A DNA stretch of 64,000 nt from positions 42,415,741 to 42,479,740 of the forward strand of contig CM041465.1 of assembly GCA_023213395.1 (NCBI GenBank), in the 5' to 3' direction. This document shows, piece by piece, positions 49,665-60,879 of this stretch. The notes under the pieces are model-generated. The model saw only the letters and a list, made by a program, of their open reading frames with translations, did not search any database and was not told where the DNA came from. Position 1 is the first letter of the stretch, and each line of letters begins with the position of its first letter. A program made the translations under genes and the position numbers. The DNA is from Cycas panzhihuaensis. Lineage: Eukaryota > Cycadophyta.

Positions 49665-51884
49665 TATATCTCAACTAAAGTCTTGATAAATATCCTTTTA
49701 ATAAAATGTCCTCAAGGTATAGTTATCCTAAATAAACTTAATAAAAAATGTCCTTAAGGTTATAGTTATCCCAAATAAGGTGTTATAGTTGTCCTAAAAG
49801 TTTGATAAGTGTCCTAGTTCCTAAGAAGATTTCTAGGCTCTAAGTTTATCAGTCTCCAAGGGAAGCCTTTGGTTATTATCATGTCTAGTGGTGCTTTCTC
49901 ATAAGTGGTAAATTATAGACCTAATATACTAGTACGTGAGCTTTTAACTCAAAATACATCGGTACACATGCTACAAAAAAGGTGCTAGACCCTCCTAACT
50001 TATTTATCTACCCGCGTTGGTCTTATGCCTAACAATAGATCTAATGATGATAACTTTACCAATTAAGGCACTCTCCCTCTTTAGGGCTAGCCTTGGTCTC
50101 CAAACTCCAAATTTAGAAAGGTTTCTCACCTCATCCTACCACCTAATTATACCCAATAGCCATGATATTCCTCATCTAATATGAGTAGGCTAAAGGCGTG
50201 TGCATGGTGGTAACTTTAGGGGTCCTAATCATTCTCCTTATAAGGCTAGAAATAAGGAGGTTAATTTGGGTGATTATCTTTTTTAATGTGAAATATATAG
50301 ATGTTAATGTAGTCTTGCTTAATCAAGAAATGATTCCTTTTAAATCAAGAAATAAAAAATAAATTAACAATAAACAAGAATTTTCCTTTTAAATTAAAAA
50401 ATAACCAATGAATAAGAACATATAAATAAAATAAATAAGCTTCGTTTCAATCCAAACTAAATGTACCTCCTTTTTTTTTTAAAGCTTAATTGAACAATAT
50501 GGAGCTAAAGGACAACCTAAAGAAATGAGACTATAATTTATTTCCCTATTCAAATACCTTCTTAATCAAAATATCCAAGAAATTCCTTAAAAAATGCAAG
50601 ACAAATATCCTTTTCGAATGAAAACACTATTCAAACTATGCTCTGTTTAAAAGATAATAAATATATGAATCTTAAAAATAAAATGCTTAATGGAATATGC
50701 CTCAAAATGCTTAAAACTGCAAAAGAATAAGCTTATAGCTATACACTATTATGCACCTTTCAACTTTCAAATGCAATAGCTTTAAAGCAATTAGTATATG
50801 CCTTTTACTAGTGAATCAAGAAGCTTGAAATATATAAAATTTCAAGTAAATGTCTCTTTAATTAATAAGAATGTAATGAAAGAATGCTCCTTTAATAATC
50901 ATATGCAATCTAAGTGCAACTTGAAAGACTTTAAAGAGGCTAAAGGACCTTAAATAAATAAAAAATATGCTTTAGGAGATCTTTAGAGTTAGATTTATAC
51001 GCAAAAATATAAAATCATAGCTATAGAAGGTACTAGTTTGATGTTTTGATCCTAAACAGGGCTCCTTCACCTTAGGAGGCTGAAATAAAGCTAAATGACT
51101 AAAAAAGTAATTGTAAGCCTCTAAAAATAAACAAAGGTTATCAATAACTGATTAGTAATGCAATATTAAATAAATATATTGAGTTTGAGTAAAAATTTTA
51201 CTTAAAATATTCAAAAAAATATCTAACTAGGACTAAACCAAAATCTTAATTTTATTAGCTTTAAAACCCTATAAAATAGTGTTAGGTCATAATGAGAACT
51301 GTTCCAATATATAGAGGATCAAAAAGTCTTTTTGACGGATCCAATTACTCAAAAAAAGGGATCCAAGATCGAAAAATATTATAGAAAATGTACAAGAACC
51401 TCTTTTAAGGTATCAAAACATGAAAAGGAAAGTTAAGCCCCTTAGTTAAGCTAGTCCCCAGTTATGTGAGGGGCTCAAATGACTAATAACTAATCAACAA
51501 AGGGAGCCAGTGGATTCCAAATTATATAGAATATAATTAATCTTTTAAAACCTAAAAATATAAAAATAGTTAATAAATTTTTAAATCTACCTCTAAAACG
51601 AGGTTACATGGGGCTAAAATATAACTCTAAGTGGACGACAGAAGGGGCTAACTGTAAATCGTGCCCACATATTTTAATTTACAATCAAATTTAATTTAAT
51701 TTTTATAAAACTTTATAAAAAATAAAATAAATCAATAAAAACCAATCGCTCATTAACTGGCGATGAACAAGGTGAATAGATCAAAGATATTGATTAAAAA
51801 GCAATAAAAAAATAATTAAAATGATCAACCTAAATCATGGAGGGGGCACAAATCAATCAGACCCCAAAAGAAAAGAAAAAAAAA

Positions 51885-51888
<4 letters not shown>

Positions 51889-51930
<42 letters not shown>
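51889..51930. repeat. (AT)n microsatellite with adjoining A-run
   Basis: About 42 bp of AT repeat following a stretch of 12 A, inside the Cop3 leader. Confidence 0.95.
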
Positions 51931-51934
<4 letters not shown>

Positions 51935-52592
51935 AAAAACAAATAAGTTGTATTACATGTAGATGGACACGCAAATATGTAGAGGTGAGAAATAGTTTTA
52001 TGAATAGTCCATATACCAGTCTAAAGGCAAATGCTTGTGATTGAACCAATCCAAATTTAAATTTATATAGATGCAGAAATATTAGTATATACTAAGCAAA
52101 GGATAAGTTGTTAAGGTAACACATGCATAAGGTCTGTAGCTTGAATCACACTTCCCTGAGAGATAAGTTTTAAAGAATAAATATATAAAAAATTAAATAA
52201 AAATAAACAAAAGAAGAAAAATATAACTACTCCATTCTGATAATAGGTATGCTAACTGGTAGGAAGATTGGCAGTTAGGGTCCCTACTTTCATTAGAGGG
52301 CTTTTGTATTTGATTGATGATCAATCTCTGAGAGAGGCATTATTCAGTTTTGGCAATGTCACAGATGCTAGGGTAATCTTAGACTGAGAAACTAAAAACT
52401 CAAGCGACTTTGGGTTTGTTAGTTTTACTGGTAAATGCAGGATAATGAAGGATGTTGAGGTGAGTGTCCTATTATAAACTCGTACCAGGGCAAATTGTAG
52501 GTCACAATGTTTATTGCTGATGGGATGGCAGGTTGCCTAAGTATGTTGCACAACTAATATCACAAATAAAAGATATATTAAAAAATATGTAT

Positions 52593-52615
52593 GTATATAT
52601 ATATATATATATATA
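52593..52615. repeat. Short (TA)n microsatellite
   Basis: TA repeat of about 23 bp inside the Cop3 leader. Confidence 0.9.
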
Positions 52616-53446
52616 ACAAAGAGGAAATACCTTATGCGATTGGTAATCTGATTTCACACACACGCCATGCAGAAGGTAACAACTCAAAGCTGAAGGAAGA
52701 TCTTGTCAAAAAAATGACGATAAGTAGATATGCCTAAAAGAATATCCAACAAATAGAGACATAAGCACAGAGTGTTAGGAATTGCAATATCCTAATTCAT
52801 ATCATAATATAAAGGTGCTTATGTCATAGGTGAGGAGGACAAAAGCTAGATGGTAGATGTAATGAACTGCCTCTTTGAAGATACTCTCGTGGAATACCCC
52901 TCCAGGGTAATAAGGAAAGTCGTCTATCGGATTTGATAGTCCTCATCTTGTATAACTATCACAAAAGAAATTAGGTAAAAAACAAAGAAAAAATAAGCAA
53001 ATAAGAGAAGGGGCAATGGGGTTTCATTATCTAAAATGAGTAACTAAACTTCCGAAAGGGAGATCTCCTTGTAAAAGCAGTAGATTTACGATTCGTCAAA
53101 TGCATTGCAAAGCTAGTTCAATAAGGATTTAAATGAACAGTCATATGTTGAGGTTCTATGCACTATAGAGAGAGTACAAGGCTATCAAAGTTTATGGAAG
53201 AGTAGAAACCTTGAAAAAATTAAAGAAAATGCTTTAAAATTTTATGAAATCTTAATATAATCCTTCCAAACATATCCTAGGCTAAACGCACTAGCAATAC
53301 CTGCAAAAGAACTAAAATTTTTTGAAGATTTAAGCTTACAAATAAAAATATTAAAATATATTAATAAAATACTATATAACTATTAAAATAATATTATATG
53401 CAAACTTGCCATACACTCTAATATGAAATGTAGCTAAGACCAATAT

Positions 53447-53458
53447 GCTCTGATACTA
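53447..53458 (-). other. Cop3 primer binding site
   Basis: Minus-strand TAGTATCAGAGC, the methionine-tRNA site with one G-to-A change, two bases from the 5' LTR. Confidence 0.88.
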
Positions 53459-53460
53459 AA

Positions 53461-53792
53461 TGTTGGAGGCAAAGGATAGAGCAGGTCACGCGAGCTTAAA
53501 CCATAGTTGTTAGAAGTAATTAAATCTCTAAAAAGAGGGCAGTATTAAAAAACACAAGGGAGGTACTCCCCATGTATATATAGTTTTGGGAAGGCGAGAG
53601 ACCACCTTAACCTGATATTAGTAGAAAAAAATAAAAAATCATAAATTAAAATTTAAATATTTACCTTGTCTGCTCCATTTAATTTGAGGTGGCTCAATGT
53701 CAACTAATGGTGGCTTGATGTTAGCTAGTGGTGGTCTGTTCCTTTCCTAGGTGCCTCTCGTACAAGTTTACAGAATGGACATTATTCCAACA
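53461..53792 (-). repeat. Cop3 5' LTR
   Basis: 332 bp from TGTTGGAGGC to ATTCCAACA. On the minus strand a TATA box CTATATATACA lies around 53573-53583. Confidence 0.93.
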
Positions 53793-53797
53793 ACTTG

Positions 53798-54830
53798 TTG
53801 GACCATATGTAGTTAGCCAAATATTTTAGCAAGTTAGACCTAAAATTAGGCTACCATCACATTCAAATCCAAGAGGAGGATACTTAAAAGGCAATCTTCA
53901 AATTGATGCAAGGGATATTCAAATGGATGATGATGCCTTTTAGTTTGTACAATGCGCCTGCCACCTTCATGAAGTTGATGAATGAGGTATTAAGACTCTT
54001 CATTGATGATTTTGTTATTGCTTATCTAAATGATATTCTAATTTTTAGTCAGACTTGGGAGGAACACCTTCAACATGTTGAGTAAGTGCTCAAAGTTCTT
54101 CAAGAGTAGTAGTTAAAATTTAACCTAAAGAAATGCGAGTTTGGGAAGTAATCTCTCATCTTCTTAGGTTGTCTAGTTAGAGGACGGTAATTAAAGATTG
54201 ACCCAATAAAGATTAGAGTCATTCGTAATTGGCCCACACCCAAGACAACCATGGAGGTAAGAAGTTTCATTGGTGCTTGTTAATATTTAAGAAAATTTAT
54301 TTTCGAGTTCTATCAAATTGTAGCACCTCTACATGTATTAATGAGAGGGCATGCAAAGTTCTCTTGGGGGAATGAACAAGAGAAAGCTTTTAAGCTTCTA
54401 AAATAGAAGATTTATGAAGCACTGGTGTTAGCCTTGCCATAATTACAAAAGCTATTTAAGTTGGAGACTAATGCTTTAGGTTATGCCATGGGAGTAGTAT
54501 TGAAGCAAGGGGGAAGACCGATAACATACCATTTAGAGACTTGTAATAGAGCTATAATAAACTACCCAATTTATGATAAGAAGCTCTATGCATTGCACCA
54601 AGCAGTCAAGCATTAAAGACCTTACTTGATGGAAAAGGAGGTAGTCATCCACACTGACCACAAGCCTTTGTAATTCTTGTAGACATAGTTTAAATTGCAG
54701 TAGGCTAGGCACATGAAGTGGATGTCCTATTTGTAGCAGTTTCACATCATGGTCAAATACAAGAAAGGCACATCAAATAAAATTGCAGACTTCTTGTCCA
54801 TACCTCCTCAACAGTAAGGTATTTCTAGCT
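53798..54830 (+). pseudogene. Gyp1 RT (continued) and RNase H, decayed
   Basis: Reading resumes in frame after the Cop3 duplication (ACTTG, 53793-53797): LDHM, a stop, LAKYFSKLDLKLGYH, then KWMMMPFSLYNAPATFMKLMN at about 53920. The catalytic box YLDD is YLND (AYLNDILIFS at about 54030), a GAT-to-AAT change that removes one catalytic Asp. RNase H follows at 54350-54790 with readable pieces ALHQAVK and VIHTDHKPL. The RT-RNaseH order before integrase is diagnostic of Gypsy. Confidence 0.85.
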
Positions 54831-56340
54831 TGTTAGTACCTATGCAATTTCAGTCTTTTTACCATGTTGAATATGCTAATTTATACTTAGAAAATGAGGC
54901 ATTCAAGCCTATCTTGGAGTATCTACAATAGGGAAAAATAGTTGTTAATTTTTAGCTAAAAGATAGTCTACTTTTCAAACATGATAAGCTTTGTATTCTA
55001 AAGCATACAGACTGAATGAAGTGGGTAAGAGAAACTCACAACTCTTGAGTTGTAAGACACTTTAGAGTATGAAAAATATTACTAAATTGACAGCAATATA
55101 TATATTGGCCCAATATATATTAGGATATAACTACAACAATATAAGGATATACATTATGTAGCACATCAAAGCTAGCCAATAGGAAGTTGGATTGCACACT
55201 CCACTTCCTATTCCATCATGACCATGGGAGAGTATCTCCATAGATTTTCTCAAAGGACTACCATAGACCCAAAATAATATGGATTATTTGTTTATAGTTG
55301 TTGATTGATTTAGTAAGATGGTGGTGTTGATTCCCTTTAGGAAGACATATATAGGAGAAGACATAACTTGATTTTAAAAAAAATATATATGGAAGCATTT
55401 TAGGCTTCTTAACTCAATCATTTCAGATTAAGACGACAGATTTTTGAGCCATTTTTGGCAAACTCTTTGGGAAATGATGGACACAACGCTAAAGATGAGT
55501 ACAATCTTTTATCCTTAAATAGATGGGAAGAGTGAAGTCATCAATAGGATGTTAGCATAGCTATTACGAGGATACAATGGTAAGTATTATAAGACTTGGT
55601 ATGAAAGTCTCTCATACCTATAATTTACCTTTAATAGAGCCATCCATAGGTCAACTCAAAAATTATAATTCAAGGTATGTTTGGGATTTCTACCTGCAAG
55701 TCCATTTGATTTAGAATTTTTAGCCCAACTTACTGCAAGAAATATAAAGGAGAGAGAAGGACAAGAGAAGGCACAAAGATTCTTGGAAAGAATCAGAAAA
55801 ATTCATTAATAGGTCGAGGAGAAGCTTCAAAAATCTTAATAGAGATATAAACAAAGGTATGAGACACATAGAACAAGCCATTCCTTTAAGGAAAGAGATT
55901 GAGTTTGATTGCAGCTCAACAAGAAAAGATTGTAAGGTGAAGGTAAAAGGTTGAAGCCAATATGGTATGGTCCTTTTATAATCTTGAAGAAGATTGGGGA
56001 AAATGATTTTTAGCTTGAACTTCTAGAATTCATGAAGATGTATTCAGTTGTGAATATTGAGAATATAAAGATGTCTGAGCCATCCATGTTAGATGAAGAT
56101 GAAGAGAGAATTCCACTCTTACCAAATCTAGAGAAGTTATAAATGAGAAAGAAGAACCAATATAAAATGATTACATTCTTCAAAAGAAATAATCCTTGAC
56201 TACAAGAGGCATAATTGAGTCCTTTAGGATTGGAAAAAGAGGACAATTGCCCAGTAAAGAAAAATGGTACAATAAGGATAAGGGAAGAATCAAATTCCCT
56301 CATTTACAAATATAAGGTTCTTGAGGTCATGAACTCTTAA
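54831..56340 (+). pseudogene. Gyp1 integrase and C-terminal tail, decayed
   Basis: Integrase follows RNase H. The region 55020-55820 shows scattered blocks (MKWVRETHN, IYWPNIY, DSWKESEKFI-like) in shifting frames with many stops, so the catalytic triad could not be placed. Near 55960-56140 the tail KPIWYGPFIILKKIGENDF and MYSVVNIENIKMSEPSMLDEDEE matches the C-terminal region typical of Gypsy integrases. It ends just before the 3' LTR. Confidence 0.75.
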
Positions 56341-56350
56341 AATGTGGGAG
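56338..56350 (+). other. Gyp1 polypurine tract (approximate)
   Basis: AAAATGTGGGAG lies just before the 3' LTR, with a short TTT spacer. Confidence 0.6.
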
Positions 56351-56353
56351 TTT

Positions 56354-57444
56354 TGATCTGATTTTAGATTTATTAAATCCATGTTACTCTTAAAAATGAG
56401 TAGAAAAACCTTTGGATGGAACGTGTTTCATATGTCTAGTATTTAGTAGGTAGAAAAATCTAATTTGGACTCCTAAAATACGAAGAAAATGCATGTTGGT
56501 ATGATCATGTTTTACCAAGGTACAACAAGAAATCCACAAGTGTGACTAGAAGCATCTGAAGGTGTGACCAGAAGTTTATAGGTGTAATTAAACTGCAAAT
56601 AGGTATGACCAGACTGTAATCAAGTATAACCAAACTATGATTAGGTATGACCAAACAATAATATGATGGCTTAAAAGTGATCAAATAATCACAAAAATCT
56701 CCCAACAAAGTTGTACACCTATAAACACATTAGAAAATAGTTTTATTAACTAATATTTATTAATTATAAAACTAAAGAAAATGAAAATTTAAAATGGAAA
56801 AAATAATTAAGGAAAACAATAATGCCTAATGCACAAAATACATGGAAGAGGAACAGATAAGGAGGAGTGCAGGAAGAGCATAGATCTATTCACAGGGAAG
56901 AGTGGGGTGCCTAACGATCTTAGATACAGTAGGATAAGCAAAGGTTTTTGGGGAGTAACTTAGATTAGTATCCCAAAATGCAGAAATTCTCCAAAATAAA
57001 GACTGCACAAAAAATAAAAGTATGAAAATAGAACAGATAGGGAAGGAGCATATAAAAGGAACCCAAATCTATTCCTAAGGTATGGGAGGAGTTTGAAAAG
57101 GTTTAGGTGTAACGTGGGAAAGACAAAGACAATGGTAGCAATCCAATGAAGATGCCCAAGTTAGTTGATAACCTAAAAGAGGCTTTATGTTTGAAATAAA
57201 GGATAAAACCTTACTTTATAGTCTCTAAAAAACATTCCAGACGAGACACAATAGCCTAGATTATGCCTAGCATACTTATCTCCATTCGAGATTATTGCAA
57301 CAGCCCCAAAGAATGCTTTATAGAGCACTTAATAAATAGAATTTTGTAAGTATATTTCAAATGAAAAATGTAATATATTATATATTGATTTAGAGTTCGT
57401 TTCAATTGGTTTGAGTCTTTACTTTCCCATTCAAATTCATATCA
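56354..57444 (+). repeat. Gyp1 3' LTR
   Basis: 1091 bp from TGATCTGATTTTAG to TTCATATCA. The TATA box CATATAAAAGG is conserved at 57049-57060. Confidence 0.93.
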
Positions 57445-57572
57445 CTAGTAATCTTTGATTCATTAGAACTTCGTAATGACTCCTCATTTCAACTTCTTTC
57501 TTTACCAAGTGCTCTCTTTCAACTTCACTACTTCACCATAAGCTTTGATTTAACTTATTTTTTTCATCACAT

Positions 57573-57584
57573 GCTCTGATACCA
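57573..57584 (-). other. Cop1 primer binding site
   Basis: Minus-strand TGGTATCAGAGC, complementary to the 3' end of initiator-methionine tRNA, directly follows the 5' LTR. It is a perfect match to the common plant Copia PBS. Confidence 0.93.
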
Positions 57585-57988
57585 TATTAGAAAAAGAAAT
57601 CAAGTGCATAAATAACATGACTAGGATAAAGATAACAACATCAGAGTAGTATTATAATGGAGCTCAACATATCAAAAAATCATGATCATATCTTAAAACT
57701 GATACCAAAAACTCACACTACATAATATCATACTCTACATACATGATTTCTCTCAACCTTTGATCTCTCATACTACATGTATACTTATAGCTATCTTGTA
57801 GGCATATGTACCTCATTTACAACTAATTATATTTGTCCTTTATGCTAACCCAATCATTTGTGTCCTTTATGTTGTCCAATCATATTTAGCCTTTATGTTG
57901 TTTAATCATATTTGGCCTTTATGCTTGACTACTCATACATAACCTTATAACTTAACTAATTACATTCAATATGCATTAGCTTCTAATA
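57585..57988 (-). repeat. Cop1 5' LTR
   Basis: 404 bp matching 17819-18222. It starts TATTAGAAAA and ends TTCTAATA, an inverted pair with the TG/CA ends each altered by one transition. The duplication TTTCT follows at 57989-57993. Confidence 0.93.
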
Positions 57989-57993
57989 TTTCT

Positions 57994-58702
57994 TACATGT
58001 GGTATCAAACTTGAAGGTTCAATCCCATGGGAGGACATGCTTAGAGCCTAGTTTCATGATATTTTAGAGTCATTTTTATCACATTTTTTAGGCCTCTCTA
58101 TGGAACCCTCACAGTGTCTTTTGTGAACTACATCATGTATACTTTCAAGAGCTTTTAGGACTTATATTAAAGTTCTTTAAGGGCATGTTTGAAGGCAAAA
58201 GTGCTAATTTTTTAATATATTTTTTTGGGATTAATTTATTATTATTTTTTGAAGTCATTTGGGGTAAATATTTAATACATTATAGATTTTTATTTGTAGA
58301 AGGAGGCCATTTTTTTAAAGTTCCTCAAAAGTCCATTTTAAGGCTAAAATAGTGGACTACTTATTGCATGTAGGCCCAAAAAGTATTTCCATATAGGATT
58401 GTTATGTTAAATTCTATATTTATGAAGAGATATTATTGTTTTCTCTATTACAAGTTAGGAAATTTTAGTTTTTGTATAATAAACTCCTTGCAAGATAATA
58501 GGCAAATTGAAAAGGAGGTGCATACAATGGTTGCGGGAACCTTTTTAATTTTTTAAATATCTATAGGTCAAAATTGACTCTCTATATATGTAAATTATTT
58601 TATGTAGGATATATTAACAAATAAAAAAGTTGAATGATTTAAACATTAAAAAAAAAAAATTATTTTGAGAAAATGGTAGTACATAAATATTTATAGGGTT
58701 TG
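57994..58702 (+). other. LTR-F end, primer site and leader remnant
   Basis: TACATG followed by TGGTATCAAAC (58000-58010) looks like an LTR end in CA, a TG spacer and a methionine-tRNA binding site in plus orientation. The following sequence has no ORF. If correct, Cop1 inserted three to four bases before the end of an older LTR, and Cop5 inserted into that element's interior. Confidence 0.45.
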
Positions 58703-58985
58703 TGAAGGGAGAGTAGGAGTCAAAGGGAGCAAGACATTATGTAAAGGAAATTAATGATAATATATTTTTGATATAATGAAGGCGATATTAAAGAACACCT
58801 AGGGGTCTTATGGCCTAGTATATATAGATTAGAATTGGGTAGGAGCTCAACGTCTACCATCTTTCAATGTTTAGAAACACCATTTAAAGAAAATATTAAT
58901 CATTCGGTTAGGGTCAACTAATGTCAGCTCCACTAAATCCAATATCAATATACTTACTAATAATCTAAATGAATATTATCTAACA
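58703..58985 (-). repeat. Cop5 3' LTR
   Basis: It pairs with 63165-63432 through blocks such as AAGACATTATGT, TAATATAATGAAGGC-like and AATGTCAGCTCCAC. The TAACA end is clear; the start (TGAAGGGAG) is less certain. The minus-strand purine tract CATTATGGGAGAGAAA follows at 58986-59001. Confidence 0.8.
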
Positions 58986-58989
58986 TTTC

Positions 58990-60480
58990 TCTCCCATAAT
59001 GTTTATTTGGGAAGACTCTGAGCTTGTCTTTAAATTTGTATAATTTAAAAATTTTAAGAGATTTAGTAAAGATATATGCTATGTGTTCTCGTGTATTGTA
59101 ATAAGTTAACTCAACCTCACCATCTTGAACCATTCTCTGATGAAATGATGTCGAGTATTAATATGCTTTGTTCTACCATAAAATATTGGATTTTGAGTCA
59201 TTTATATGGTGCTTTAGTTATCACATAATATTTGTGTGGGACCATCATATTTTACCTATAAGTTTTGGAGTAGTCTTCTTAGCTAAACTATTTCACAAGC
59301 TCCTCCTACTACTGCTCTGTATTCTACTTTTATAGTAAACAAGGACATTGTATTTTATTTATTCAAACTTCAAATTATCGATACTGAACCCAAACTAAAG
59401 GTGTAACCTAAAGTAGACTTTCAATCATCAATACAGCCTACTTAATTAAAATTTGTGTACCTAACTAATATGAAATTTGCAGATGACTTGTAATGTAGTC
59501 CATAGCCAATTGTGATTTTCAAGTGTCTAAGGATCATTTTTATTGCTTGCTAATATAATATTTTGGGATCGTGCATGAATCTAGAAATAACACTTACTGC
59601 ATATATGATATCTAATTGAGTTGAAGTTAAGTAGATCAAACTACTAATCAGTTGCTTGTAGAGCATAGGATCGACTAATGTTGACTCTTCATATTTAGAT
59701 AATTTTGTTCCAACTTTAGATGGTGTATCAAGTGCTTTATAATAACTCATGTTAAACTTTTGTAGTAAGCCCAAGGTTTATTTTCTTTGGGATACAAATA
59801 TTCTATTCTTATCTTGCCAAACCTCTAGACTTAAGAAGTAGTGCATAAGTCCCAAATCAATCATTTCAAATTCTTTACACATGTCTTCTTTGAATTTTTA
59901 AGACAATTAAGGATCATTGTCTGTGTAATCAAGCTCATCAACGTATAACCCCACAATACGTATCGAACTTCCTTCTATCTTAATGTATAGATTATGATCT
60001 AATTAACTCCTTTGAATCCTTTGTCTCTAAAGTATTTATTAATCCTAGATTACCAAGCTCTAGGTGCTTGTTTAAGTCCATCCAAGGCCTTTTTATGTTT
60101 ATATACCTTGTGTTCTCCCCTTTTTACTTTTAAACCTTTGGGTTGTTGTATATAAATCTCCTATTCTATGTACCCATTTAAGAAAGCACTTGTAATGTTC
60201 ATTTGTTGAACAATTTAATCCCAATGTGTAGTTAAACTCATGATTAGATTAACTATTTCTATTATGACAACTAGGGTAAATGTCTTATTACAGTCAATTC
60301 CTTCAATTTATATATAACCTTTGGAAACTAGCCTTGATTTATATTTGTTAATTATCTCATCTAATTTGAATTTGGTCTTACAGACCCATTTTATGCTAAT
60401 TACAATTTTGTTTGGTGGCAAGTCAACTAATACCTAAGTATCATCTTTTATTAGGGTATTGTACTCTTTATTCATTATAT
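58990..60480 (-). pseudogene. Cop5 RT and RNase H, decayed
   Basis: The open section 59550-59774 reads LLQKFNMSYYKALDTPSKVG and LISSLIYLTSTQLDIIYAVS, the RT connection region. The catalytic box near 59940 reads YVDE in GLYVDELDYT, so the second Asp is Glu. Upstream RT pieces (LKQAPRAW-like near 60060) are visible between stops. RNase H continues to about 59000. Confidence 0.83.
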
Positions 60481-60879
60481 TTTTCGATCCATCTTTTGAG
60501 TTAGCCTCCTCAAAAGTATGAGGCTTATTTGATGCCATGACTTGGCTCATTAAGGCAAAATTAACTCTATGAGAGCATGTGGACCTTCTTTTAAAACTAT
60601 TGTCTAAAATATTAGAAGGATCATGATCTCTTTGTACCTATTTTGGGACCCTTTGATTAAATGTGGAGGCTCTTACTTCATTTGGTCTTAATTCATATAG
60701 ATTTGGCATATTTGTGGACTTAGGATTTGAATTTATTTCTATAATGATCTTCTTTCCTTTATCTTTTTCAATTTCTACTTGATAGCATTCATCTTCCTTG
60801 AAGATGGCATCCCTGCTTATAACTATCTTGTTTTCTTTTAGATCAAATAGTTTATAGGATCTAGAGACATCACAATATC

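Larger units (their letters stand above)
49665..53446 (-). other. Cop3 5' leader
   Basis: Nearly 3.8 kb between PBS and gag without recognisable genes. The part near gag (49800-50260) aligns with the Cop2 leader. It contains TA microsatellites at 51889-51930 and 52593-52615. The uninterrupted site at 50141-50150 shows what the Trim1 target in Cop2 looked like. Other repeats could be hidden here, but I could not define borders. Confidence 0.75.
37550..53792 (-). mobile_element. Cop3: Ty1/Copia retrotransposon inserted in Gyp1 RT
   Basis: LTRs at 37550-37860 (311 bp) and 53461-53792 (332 bp). Target duplications ACTTA and ACTTG differ by one transition. PPT and PBS place it on the minus strand. 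Without Cop4 the element is about 8.7 kb, of which nearly 3.8 kb is leader. Its gag-pol resembles Cop2 (shared PPT, shared DSS protease change, alignable leader). Most frames are broken by TAG/TAA. Confidence 0.95.
34345..57444 (+). mobile_element. Gyp1: Ty3/Gypsy retrotransposon inserted in the Cop1 leader
   Basis: LTRs of about 1.09 kb (34345-35434 and 56354-57444) are flanked by CTAGC (34340-34344) and CTAGT (57445-57449), which differ by one transition. PBS lies at 35442 and gag-PR-RT-RNaseH-IN in the plus direction. Cop3 splits the RT gene at 37549/53793. Without Cop3 the element is about 6.85 kb. The order RT before integrase makes it Gypsy. No chromodomain was recognised with confidence, so the lineage is left open. 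Confidence 0.94.
17819..57988 (-). mobile_element. Cop1: Ty1/Copia retrotransposon, host of the nest
   Basis: LTRs of about 404 bp lie 40 kb apart and are flanked by identical 5-bp duplications TTTCT (17814-17818 and 57989-57993). Removing Cop2 and Gyp1 with one duplication each leaves about 7.2 kb, a normal Copia length. PBS at 57573-57584 and PPT at 18223-18234 fix the minus orientation. Coding parts are gag and protease (31147-32327), integrase (30079-31146) and RT-RNase H (18235-20217). Both LTRs begin TA and end TA instead of TG/CA, each a single transition. All frames are broken. Confidence 0.93.
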
